Positions 46,196-53,962 of a stretch of DNA of 64,000 nucleotides are shown one piece after another. Below the pieces are notes generated by a model. It was given only the letters and a program-made list of their open reading frames with translations, was not told the DNA's origin and did not search any database. This DNA is from Erysipelotrichaceae bacterium (GTDB lineage: Bacteria; Bacillota_I; Bacilli_A; Erysipelotrichales; Erysipelotrichaceae), in contig JAFOLW010000028.1 in the NCBI GenBank assembly GCA_017419165.1, positions 1 to 64,000 of the forward strand, in the 5' to 3' direction. The translations under genes were made by a program, and so were the position numbers. Position 1 is the first letter of the stretch, and each line of letters starts with the position of its first letter.

Positions 46196-46731
46196 TGGAG
46201 CTTTGGGACTTGTACGATCTTGACCGGAAGCTGACCGGCGAGACGATGATCCGCGGGGAACGGCAGCCTCAGGACAGGTATCGCATCATCGTGCACATCT
46301 GCCTGTTCAATTCCAAGGGACAGATGCTGATACAGAAGCGGCAGCCGTTCAAATCCGGTTTTTCCGGCATGTGGGACATCACGGTGGGCGGTTCCGCCGT
46401 AAAGGGCGACGATTCCCATCTCGCAGCGATGCGCGAACTCAAGGAAGAGCTCGGCATCGATGTCGATCTGAAGGATCAAAGGCCGGCTTTGACTGTAAAT
46501 TTCCGGCTGGGTTTCGATGACATGTATGTCGTCAATCAAGATGTCGATATCGCTTCTTTGAAGCTGCAGTATGAAGAAGTGGAAAAAGTGAAGTGGGCGG
46601 ATAAGGAAGAGATCTTTTCTTTGATCGATGAAGGGACCTTCATCCCGTATCACAAGTCTCTGATCGATCTGCTGTTTTATATGAGAGATCACGAAGGTGC
46701 CCACACGGTAGCCGATAAAACGGCAAAATAA
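46195..46731 (+). CDS. Nudix hydrolase
   Basis: 178 residues. The Nudix box is GGSAVKGDDSHLAAMRELKEELGI: the REUxEExGU half is perfect and the upstream Glu is replaced by Asp. The layout resembles the IDI-like YfcD subgroup. The start is GTG at 46195, overlapping the previous stop by one base, with TGGAGG 9 bases upstream. Substrate unknown. Confidence 0.87.
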   Translation: MELWDLYDLDRKLTGETMIRGERQPQDRYRIIVHICLFNSKGQMLIQKRQPFKSGFSGMWDITVGGSAVKGDDSHLAAMRELKEELGIDVDLKDQRPALTVNFRLGFDDMYVVNQDVDIASLKLQYEEVEKVKWADKEEIFSLIDEGTFIPYHKSLIDLLFYMRDHEGAHTVADKTAK

Positions 46732-46751
46732 ATAGCGGAAAGGAAGAGACC

Positions 46752-47501
46752 ATGAAGGCATTTGAAAAGTATTTCGAAGAACTGGAAGCGATCGTAAAGA
46801 AAGTCAGGCAGACGCAGGCGGAAAACATCATGAAGGCGGCGCAGATCCTGGCGGATACGACGGAGAAGGGCGGTCTGATCTACGGTTTCGGGACCGGACA
46901 TTCCCATCTGGTCGTCGATGATGCCTTCTGGCGGGCGGCGACGCCGGCCAACTATGTCGCTCTGCTGGAACCGTCAGCCACCGGCAACCAGGAGATCACC
47001 AAATCGTATTATGTGGAGAACACCTATGGCATCGGGAAACTGATCGTGGACTATCACCGCATCACGCCCAACGACTGCATGATCATCATCTCCAATTCCG
47101 GCAACAACATCGCACCGGTCGATGCGGCTCTGCGGGCGAAGGAGAAGGGGATCCCGGTGATCGCCATCACCAATGTCGAGTATTCAAAATATCTTACCTG
47201 CAAACATAAGGACGGCGTCAAGCTCATGGATGTCGCCGATGTGGTCTTAGACAACTGTTCGGCGATCGGCGATGCCGCCGTTGACATCGACGGTTTTGAA
47301 ATGAAAGTGGGTTCGACGTCGTCGATCCCCAACATCTATCTGCAGAATGCGATCCTTTGCGAAATGGTCGCCATCCTGACGGAGAAAGGCATCCATGCGG
47401 ATGTCTACTATAACGGGCATATGGCATTCATGAACGAAGAGTTTGCCGATCACAACGACAGGCTCGTCGATAAATACTTCTATCGCATAAGGAATCTTTG
47501 A
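46752..47501 (+). CDS. SIS-domain phosphosugar-binding protein
   Basis: 249 residues of the UPF0309/SgaP-like SIS group. The sugar-phosphate loop reads GLIYGFGTGHSHLVVDD, followed by MIIISNSGNNIAPVDAAL. It is probably an isomerase or deaminase acting on phosphorylated amino sugars. It is related to the three SIS genes at 51168-53334. It overlaps the MATE gene by one base. Confidence 0.88.
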   Translation: MKAFEKYFEELEAIVKKVRQTQAENIMKAAQILADTTEKGGLIYGFGTGHSHLVVDDAFWRAATPANYVALLEPSATGNQEITKSYYVENTYGIGKLIVDYHRITPNDCMIIISNSGNNIAPVDAALRAKEKGIPVIAITNVEYSKYLTCKHKDGVKLMDVADVVLDNCSAIGDAAVDIDGFEMKVGSTSSIPNIYLQNAILCEMVAILTEKGIHADVYYNGHMAFMNEEFADHNDRLVDKYFYRIRNL

Positions 47502-48847
47502 TGGCAAAACAAAAAGCAGTCTCTCTGACAGAGGGGAACATCCTTTCACTGATCCTTTCCTTTTCCTGGCCGGTCTTCATCTCGATGATCTTCCAGGAGC
47601 TTTATAATGTCACCAATTCCCTGATCGTAGGCAACTACGTCTCTTTGAAGGCGCTGAGTGCCGTGTCGGCTTGCACCTGGATCTGCAACATCTTTAATTA
47701 CACGTTCTTCGGTCTGGGCATGGGGACCGGGATCCTGGTGGCGAAATATTACGGAGCGAAGGATCATCAAAGTCTGAAGCGGACGCTGGATACGGCCGTC
47801 GTCTTTGCGTTCGCCGGCGGAGCCATCCTGACTCTGGCGGCGGAACTGGGTCTTCCGTTCATGATGGGCTTATGCAAGATCGGTCCGGACATCTACGCCG
47901 ATGCCCGATCCTATCTGATCGTCTATATCCTGGGCTCGACCGCCGTTTTGACCTCACAGATGTGTTTCTACATCCTGCGCAGTTTCGGCGATACGAAACA
48001 TCAGCTGTATTATTCGATCATCTCCTCGATCGTCAATATCTCTTTGGGTCTGTTGTTCGTCCGTGTCTTTCATCTCGATGTGGTGGGGACGGCTCTGGCG
48101 ACCATCATCTCCCAGTTCGTCATGGTCGTATTGGCTTTACGGCTCATCTTCAATTATGACGGCATCGATTTCGATATCCGCAATATCGACTTTTCGCTGA
48201 GCGTCGTCCGCGACATCTGTGCTTTGGGCATCCCGGCCGGTTTTCAGAACATGTTGATCGCCTTCAGTTCGATGCTGGTGCAATCCTACATCAACCAGTT
48301 CCCCAACGAAGTGATCGCCGGCATCGGCGTCGCCGAAAAAGTGGCTTCCTGGGGCCAGCTGGTCTCCGTGGCGGTCTCCTCGGCGACGATGTCACTGGTC
48401 GCCCAGAACATGGGAGCGGAGAAGTATGACCGGGTCAAGGAATCGGTCACGGGCTCGGCGCTGGTCTCCGGCATCGGCACGCTGATCTGCATCGCGCTGA
48501 TCTTTGCCCTGGCACCGTTCCTGGTCGGCCGTTTCAATGAAGATCAGAAGGTCATTTACTATGGGACACAGATGATCCGCTATTCGATCTTTTCGATGTT
48601 TTTCATCCATCTTTCCCATATCTACAACGCCGCCTGCCGCGGTGCGGGCAACGTGCGTTTTCCGATGCTGATCGCGATCTTCTCGCAAGTCCTGTGCAAG
48701 TATCTCTTCGTCAGGATCGGTCTGTCTTTGTATCACGATGTCCGCATCTTGTATTTGGGCACGGCATTCGGCTATGTCCTGGCCGGTACACTGGCGACCT
48801 GTTATTTCTATTTCTCTTCCTGGACGAAGAAAAACGGGCTTCGCTGA
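47501..48847 (+). CDS. MATE family efflux transporter
   Basis: 448 residues with about twelve membrane helices in two related halves (LSFSWPVFISMIFQELYNVT at the N-terminus, and ALGIPAGFQNMLIAFSSMLV in the second half), typical of MATE cation-coupled exporters. The ATG at 47501 lies in the stop of the SIS gene (TGATG). The substrate is unknown; its operon suggests export of a sugar-derived compound or simply polycistronic convenience. Confidence 0.9.
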   Translation: MAKQKAVSLTEGNILSLILSFSWPVFISMIFQELYNVTNSLIVGNYVSLKALSAVSACTWICNIFNYTFFGLGMGTGILVAKYYGAKDHQSLKRTLDTAVVFAFAGGAILTLAAELGLPFMMGLCKIGPDIYADARSYLIVYILGSTAVLTSQMCFYILRSFGDTKHQLYYSIISSIVNISLGLLFVRVFHLDVVGTALATIISQFVMVVLALRLIFNYDGIDFDIRNIDFSLSVVRDICALGIPAGFQNMLIAFSSMLVQSYINQFPNEVIAGIGVAEKVASWGQLVSVAVSSATMSLVAQNMGAEKYDRVKESVTGSALVSGIGTLICIALIFALAPFLVGRFNEDQKVIYYGTQMIRYSIFSMFFIHLSHIYNAACRGAGNVRFPMLIAIFSQVLCKYLFVRIGLSLYHDVRILYLGTAFGYVLAGTLATCYFYFSSWTKKNGLR

Positions 48848-48863
48848 GACATCCCCTGTCTCA
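48845..48863 (+). terminator. Short hairpin at the end of the MATE gene
   Basis: TGAGACA (48845-48851) pairs with TGTCTCA (48857-48863). Only three T follow, so termination would be weak. Confidence 0.35.
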
Positions 48864-48950
48864 TTTCACGAAAAAGCAGGAATGCTCAGTCTGTGTCCTG
48901 TTATGGAAAAGAGAGTTTCGCTAAACTGAAAGCCGAAAGGAGGATTGCTT

Positions 48951-49472
48951 ATGGATCTTGTAAAGATAGGAAATTTTCTGAAACAGCTTCGCAAGGAAAA
49001 AGGGCTGACCCAGGAAGAGCTGGCGGAGAAGATGGGCGTTGCCCGCCGGACCGTGTCGCGCTGGGAGACCGGAAACAACATGCCGGACCTCGATATCCTG
49101 ATCGAACTGTCCGATCTTTATGAAACGGACTTGAGGGAGATCCTGAGCGGGGAAAGAAAAAGCGGAAAGATGAATGAAGAAATGAAGGAGACGGTCGAGA
49201 AGATCGCCGAATACAGTGCGGAAGAAAAAGAAAAGAGAAGAAAGAAGCTGAACCGTTATTTTATCCTGGGAGAGATCTTCATCCTGCTGGTGATCCTGGA
49301 TCATCAGTTCGGAATACTGTCGAAGATCTTCGTTTCCCCGATCGATGACTTTGCGGCGGGTGTATTGACCGGACTGTCGCTGCTGTTCAACTTCATCGGA
49401 TTCTACGACAACAGCCACGAAGTCAGTCTCAGGAAACGCAAACGGGAACTGTTTCTGAAGAAAGGATCTTAA
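48951..49472 (+). CDS. XRE-type transcriptional regulator with membrane tail
   Basis: 173 residues. Residues about 4-60 are a helix-turn-helix (FLKQLRKEKGLTQEELAEKMG, then RRTVSRWETGNNMPDLDIL). After a charged coiled segment come two hydrophobic helices (YFILGEIFILLVIL and a second near 130-150) and a basic tail. Such membrane-tethered XRE proteins are common in Bacillota. AAAGGAGG precedes the ATG at 48951. Confidence 0.87.
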   Translation: MDLVKIGNFLKQLRKEKGLTQEELAEKMGVARRTVSRWETGNNMPDLDILIELSDLYETDLREILSGERKSGKMNEEMKETVEKIAEYSAEEKEKRRKKLNRYFILGEIFILLVILDHQFGILSKIFVSPIDDFAAGVLTGLSLLFNFIGFYDNSHEVSLRKRKRELFLKKGS

Positions 49473-49498
49473 GATGCATGAACTGCATCTTTTTTTCT
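49471..49498 (+). terminator. Terminator overlapping the regulator stop codon
   Basis: AAGATGCA (49471-49478) pairs with TGCATCTT (49484-49491), then TTTTTC. Confidence 0.8.
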
Positions 49499-49573
49499 TC
49501 TTGAAAATGATTTTTAAACCCCTTATCCTTTCTTTGTAAGCAGATCAACAACGATAAAAAGGAGAACGGCGGG

Positions 49574-50566
49574 ATGAAAAAAGAAGCTTTGCACGGATAC
49601 ATCGAAACAAGCACCGGCAATGAAAGCAACATCTGTCAGATCGTTGCGATCGCCGATGAGAGAACGGTCTACGAGGACTGCTGGCGCGGATATGCGAAGG
49701 ACGATCCGGTCAATGTCAATTCGGTCACCAAAGGCGTCATGGCTCTTCTGACCGGGATCGCGGTCGATAAAGACTACATCAGAGATGTCGATCAGAAGGT
49801 ACTGGACTTTTTTCCGGACTATGAGGTCAGACGCGGGGAGAAGACGATCTATGATGTGACATTGAGGCATCTTTTGACGATGACAGCACCTTACAAGTAC
49901 AAGTCGGAGCCGTGGAAGAAGGTCTGCACGTCACAAGACTGGACGCTGGCTGCCCTGGATCTTCTGGGCGGAAGAAAAGGCCTGACGGGGGAATTCAAGT
50001 ATGCCACCCTGGGCATACAGATCCTTTCCGGGATCATCGAGCATGCAAGCAATGAACGATGCATCGATTTTGCCAACCGGCATCTCTTCCTTCCTTTGGA
50101 CATCCCGGAACACGTGATCCACGGCGACAGCAGTGCGGAAGATCAGTTCGCTTTCTTCATGAACAAGGGTCCCCGGAAGAATGAATGGTATTCCGATCCG
50201 CAGGGCACCGTCACGGCCGGCTGGGGCTTGTGTCTCAGCGGCGAAGATCTGGCGAAGATCGGCATGCTGGTGCTGAATGACGGCGTATACAAGGGAAAGC
50301 GGATCGTTTCCGAAAGTTATCTCAAAGAGATGACGGCGGCACATCTCAAACTCGGCGAACGCTTCGGGAATATGAACTACGGTTATCTGTGGTATAAACC
50401 CTTCGATGACCGGGAGGTATTTGCGGCGATCGGCGATTCGGGCAACATCATCTATGTCAACAAGGAGAAGAACGTTTCGGTCGGCATCACCGGGACCTTC
50501 AGACCGAGGATCTTCGACCGGGTTGACTTCATCGAGAAGACGGTCCTTCCGGCGATCGGGAAATAA
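49574..50566 (+). CDS. Serine hydrolase of the class C beta-lactamase family
   Basis: 330 residues. The Ser-x-x-Lys motif is VNSVTKGVMAL, with the nucleophile Ser near residue 50. The second motif is a YAT where Tyr-x-Asn is usual (FKYATLGIQI), and the third is AIGDSGNI. There is no signal peptide. These proteins include esterases and D-aminopeptidases; resistance to antibiotics should not be assumed. AAAAGGAG precedes the ATG. Confidence 0.85.
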   Translation: MKKEALHGYIETSTGNESNICQIVAIADERTVYEDCWRGYAKDDPVNVNSVTKGVMALLTGIAVDKDYIRDVDQKVLDFFPDYEVRRGEKTIYDVTLRHLLTMTAPYKYKSEPWKKVCTSQDWTLAALDLLGGRKGLTGEFKYATLGIQILSGIIEHASNERCIDFANRHLFLPLDIPEHVIHGDSSAEDQFAFFMNKGPRKNEWYSDPQGTVTAGWGLCLSGEDLAKIGMLVLNDGVYKGKRIVSESYLKEMTAAHLKLGERFGNMNYGYLWYKPFDDREVFAAIGDSGNIIYVNKEKNVSVGITGTFRPRIFDRVDFIEKTVLPAIGK

Positions 50567-50596
50567 ACGGATCTCACTATTATATCCGAACTAAAA

Positions 50597-50630
50597 AACG
50601 GCACAGTTCATGACTGCGCCGTTATGTTTT
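50597..50630. terminator. Bidirectional terminator
   Basis: AACGGCACAGT (50597-50607) pairs with ACTGCGCCGTT (50613-50623), with A and T tracts on both sides. Confidence 0.82.
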
Positions 50631-50645
50631 TTGGCCGGTTCCGGT

Positions 50646-51056
50646 CTACATGTTGGCTTTTAAGATCGCTTTGAGATCGGCGATGCCGTCCGTTCCGGAT
50701 TTGAGCAGTTCTTCGACTTCGCAGTCGGCGGCTTCTCTGACCGAGAGGATCTGAAGGATCATTGCCAGGTTGACACCGGTGATGACCTGCAGCTTGTCGC
50801 TTTCGATATCTTCCGCAACGATCCTGGCCATGCAGTTGCACGGTGAACCGAACAACATGTCGCAGAAGACGATGACGCCGTCGCCTGTATCGACTTCCTT
50901 CACGGCATCTTTCAGTGTATCGACGAAATCGTCGGGATTATCTTCTGCGGAAAGGCAGCAGGCCTTCATCTGCGGCTGCTCGCCGAAAAACAGTTTTGAA
51001 GTTTCAAGGATCCCTTGTGCCATCGGACCGTGGCTTGTGATCACAATACCTTTCAT
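50646..51056 (-). CDS. Mannose-class PTS EIIA component
   Basis: 136-residue EIIA, with phosphohistidine His9 in VITSHGPMAQG, FFGEQPQ, and VIVFCDMLFGSPCN. It would accept phosphate from HPr and donate it to the EIIB at 22589. It stands alone on the minus strand, 28 kb from the other components, next to the SIS gene array. GGGGG lies 11 bases before the ATG and a TATACT -10 further up. Confidence 0.92.
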   Translation of the reverse strand: MKGIVITSHGPMAQGILETSKLFFGEQPQMKACCLSAEDNPDDFVDTLKDAVKEVDTGDGVIVFCDMLFGSPCNCMARIVAEDIESDKLQVITGVNLAMILQILSVREAADCEVEELLKSGTDGIADLKAILKANM

Positions 51057-51167
51057 ATGATTTGTACCCCCATTTACTTTAGTATACCATCAAAACCGCA
51101 CACTGACTCTCTGCCGGCACTGCTTAGGCGTATAATGAGGTTAAGGAAGGATGGTAATACAGATCAT

Positions 51168-51887
51168 ATGGATGTGAAGAAGCAGTACTTCGATCTGCTC
51201 AAGGACAAGATCGAAGAAGCTTATGATAAGCAGGCTGAAAAACTGACACAGATCGCCGCTCTTTTCGGTGAAGCCATGAATGCCGGCGGTATCGTGCAGC
51301 TGTTCGGTGTGCGCCATGGCGAAGAGTTCGTCAACGAACTCAACTACCGGGCAGGGGGCATCGCCTTGTATCATGCCCTGCGGCTCAAGGACCTCGTCCT
51401 GAAGGAAAAGATCGATCAAAAGGACATCGATTCCGGAAAGATCTATGCGGATATCTCGGTCGCCGACCGTTTTGCGGAAATTTATGACCTGGACGACCGG
51501 GACGTGTATTGTCTGGTCAGTTTCTATGGCAATGAACCGCTCGTGGTCGAGCTGGCAAGACGGGCCAAGGAAAAGGGACAGAAGGTCGTCGCTGTCGTCA
51601 ACAAGAAGTCGTATGATGCCGTGAAAGGTACTCTATTGGAGTATTGCGACTTATGGCTCGATATGGATTCCAGGGATCCTGACTTGGCTCTGGATATCGA
51701 TGGAACTTGTGTCGGACAGCTGTCTTCGACGGTCTCCAACGTCATGGCACAGATGCTGACGGCGGAGGTCTACAAGTATTTCATCGACCATAAGATGGAA
51801 GCTCCGGTCTTACTGTCGGCGAACTTCAAGGGTGCCGATGTGCACAACAATTCTCTGACTGATCCCTATGGAAGGAGGATCCGCTGA
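51168..51887 (+). CDS. SIS-domain protein with altered sugar-phosphate loop
   Basis: 239 residues. The SIS fold is recognisable, but the loop that reads FGTGHSH or FGSGHSV in its neighbours is FGVRHGEEF here, and the second SNSG motif is replaced by VSFYGNEPL. It may therefore bind another ligand or act as a non-catalytic partner. I take the ATG at 51168, after AAGGAAGG; TATAAT lies at 51131-51136. It overlaps the next SIS gene by one base. Confidence 0.75.
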   Translation: MDVKKQYFDLLKDKIEEAYDKQAEKLTQIAALFGEAMNAGGIVQLFGVRHGEEFVNELNYRAGGIALYHALRLKDLVLKEKIDQKDIDSGKIYADISVADRFAEIYDLDDRDVYCLVSFYGNEPLVVELARRAKEKGQKVVAVVNKKSYDAVKGTLLEYCDLWLDMDSRDPDLALDIDGTCVGQLSSTVSNVMAQMLTAEVYKYFIDHKMEAPVLLSANFKGADVHNNSLTDPYGRRIR

Positions 51888-52615
51888 TGATCGACGCAAA
51901 ACGTTTCAAGGATGAGATGAAAGCTCTTCTGGATGAGCTGTATGAGACTCAGAAAGACAATATCGAAAAGACGGCCGGGCTGATCGCCGGCTGCATCGAA
52001 AAAGGAGGCGTCGTCCATGTCTTCGGTTCGGGACATTCCGTAGGTCTGGGCATCGATATCAAGGACCGTCCGGGTGCTCTGGTACCGATCCACATCATGG
52101 AGATGTCCGACTTCGTCACCAAAGGCGGTGTATCCGTGGAAGAGTTCATGGACAAGAAGAACATCTTCGAAAGGAAACCGGGCGTGGCGTCCAAACTGTA
52201 TGATCTTTACGATATCAAGCCGCAGGACGTCTTCATCGTCATTTCCAACTCCGGGATCAACGGCATCGTCATCGACATCGCCGACCTGGCGAAGAAGAAC
52301 GGTCACAAGGTCGTGATCATCACGTCGATGAAACATACGCTGGCCGAAGAACCGCGGCATCCGTCCGGCAAGAAGCTGTATGAATTCGGTGACATCGTCA
52401 TCGACAACTGCGGTCCGCACGGTGATGCCCTGCTGGAGACGGAAGGTGTGGCGAAAGTCTGTTCCGTTTCCTCCATCTGCAACAACTGCATCGCCCAGTC
52501 CATGGCGGCGAGAGTCATCGAGATCTTGAAGGAAGACGGCTTTGAGCCGCCGATCCTGACCGGCGATGAGAAACATGACGCGGAAATGAAAAAGAAATAT
52601 GAGGGGAGAGCATAA
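51887..52615 (+). CDS. SIS-domain phosphosugar-binding protein
   Basis: 242 residues. Intact loops VVHVFGSGHSVGLG and FIVISNSGINGIVIDIA, followed by the Ser/Arg-rich EPRHPSGKKLYE and a GDALLE segment, as in the UPF0309 group. GGAGG stands before the ATG, which overlaps the previous stop. Likely an aldose-ketose isomerase for an amino sugar phosphate. Confidence 0.88.
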   Translation: MIDAKRFKDEMKALLDELYETQKDNIEKTAGLIAGCIEKGGVVHVFGSGHSVGLGIDIKDRPGALVPIHIMEMSDFVTKGGVSVEEFMDKKNIFERKPGVASKLYDLYDIKPQDVFIVISNSGINGIVIDIADLAKKNGHKVVIITSMKHTLAEEPRHPSGKKLYEFGDIVIDNCGPHGDALLETEGVAKVCSVSSICNNCIAQSMAARVIEILKEDGFEPPILTGDEKHDAEMKKKYEGRA

Positions 52616-53334
52616 TGATCTACGAATATGGCGATAAGATTATCGAACTGCTGAAAAAGGCGGAAGAGAAAAACAAGGATGTCATCGACTTGCTGGCACA
52701 GAAGGTCGCGGAAAACATCGAGAACGACAAGGTCATCCATACCTTCGGTACGGGACATTCCCACATGCTGGGGATCGAACTGTTTGCCAGAGCCGGCGGC
52801 TTGGGCAACGTGGATGCGATGCTGGATCCCGATACTCTGACTTCCTTCGGTGCGCAGCGTTCCGGAGCGATGGAAAAGACGCCCGGCGTCTCCGATGTCA
52901 TCTATGATTCCTACAACATCGAAAAAGGCGACATGATGATCATCACGTCCAATTCCGGCAGGAATGCGATGCCGATCGAAATGGCGATGCGCTGTCAGAA
53001 GGAAGGCGTCTATGTGGTCGCTCTGACCAATGTTGAACAGTCGAAGAATCAGACTTCCAGACACCCGTCCGGCAAGCGGCTGTTCGAATGTGCCGACTGC
53101 ATCGTCGATACCTGCGTTCCGGCAGGCGATGCGACGCTCGATCTTGACGGCATCAAGACCGGTCCGGCGTCTTCGATCGTCACGATGTTCTTAGTCGATA
53201 CGATCGTTTCCGAAGCGATCAGGATCGTCCTGTCGCACGGCAAGCGTCCGTACGTCTTCCAGTCACAGAACGTCGACGGTTTTGACAACGATGCCATCTA
53301 CGAACATTTCAAGGGAAGAGTCAAACATTTCTAA
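52615..53334 (+). CDS. SIS-domain phosphosugar-binding protein
   Basis: 239 residues. Loops VIHTFGTGHSHMLG and MIITSNSGRNAMPIEMA are intact, and TSRHPSGKRLFE matches its upstream neighbour. It is the closest of the three to the SIS protein at 46752. The start overlaps the previous stop codon. The three genes are thus translationally chained. Confidence 0.9.
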   Translation: MIYEYGDKIIELLKKAEEKNKDVIDLLAQKVAENIENDKVIHTFGTGHSHMLGIELFARAGGLGNVDAMLDPDTLTSFGAQRSGAMEKTPGVSDVIYDSYNIEKGDMMIITSNSGRNAMPIEMAMRCQKEGVYVVALTNVEQSKNQTSRHPSGKRLFECADCIVDTCVPAGDATLDLDGIKTGPASSIVTMFLVDTIVSEAIRIVLSHGKRPYVFQSQNVDGFDNDAIYEHFKGRVKHF

Positions 53335-53351
53335 AATTAAAAGCGATCACG

Positions 53352-53390
53352 GGCACATGGCAGTTCGAAAAGGCCATGTGCCTTTCTTTC
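53352..53390 (+). terminator. Terminator after the SIS genes
   Basis: GGCACATGGC (53352-53361) pairs with GCCATGTGCC (53373-53382), followed by TTTCTTTC. Confidence 0.82.
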
Positions 53391-53411
53391 GGGAAAAGAA
53401 AGGAGAGGATC

Positions 53412-53816
53412 ATGTGGAAGTGCGAAAAGTGCGGAAGGACATTTGCGAAAAAAGATCAGCCGCATTACTGCGGCAAGCCGGAAACGGTCGATGAATACAT
53501 CGAGGCGCAGGATGAAGCCGTCAGAGGAGAACTTTACGAGATGCGAAGGATCCTGAAGAAGGCCCTTCCCGATGCACGGGAATGCATCTCCTGGTCGATG
53601 CCGACGTATAAGAAGGGCGTCAATCTCATCCACTTTGCCGCTTCCAAGAAGCACATCGGACTTTATCCGGGCGGGGAAGCGACAGGTGTCTTTGAAGAAG
53701 AGCTCAAAGACTACGATCATTCCAAGGGAACGATCCGTTTTCCTTACGGAAAGAAGCTTCCGGAGGAACTGATCATGAAGATCGCCGTGTGGTGTGAGAA
53801 AGAATACGGAAGATAA
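53412..53816 (+). CDS. DUF1801 protein with N-terminal zinc ribbon
   Basis: 134 residues. The N-terminus has a short zinc-ribbon-like motif, WKCEKCGRTF and then HYCG, followed by the DUF1801/YdhG domain (MPTYKKGVNLIHFAASKKHIG, GTIRFPYGKKLP). AAAGGAGAGG precedes the ATG at 53412; an upstream in-frame ATG at 53376 is in the terminator stem. DUF1801 proteins have no settled biochemical role. Confidence 0.85.
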   Translation: MWKCEKCGRTFAKKDQPHYCGKPETVDEYIEAQDEAVRGELYEMRRILKKALPDARECISWSMPTYKKGVNLIHFAASKKHIGLYPGGEATGVFEEELKDYDHSKGTIRFPYGKKLPEELIMKIAVWCEKEYGR

Positions 53817-53962
53817 GGCCTATACATCTTCTTATTTTGACAGGACTCTTACACAAAGGGCTTTTTTCAAAGTATAATGAAACTTAGGAAACAAATTCGG
53901 GTATCCGGCTGATCGGATGCACATTCAACGATCATAATGATCTGACTGACGGGGGAAAAGAC

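Noticed and set aside
53879-53930. Possible riboswitch in the leader of the histidine kinase
   Set aside because: Only one short stem (ATCCG/CGGAT) is visible and no known riboswitch core fits the 85-base leader.
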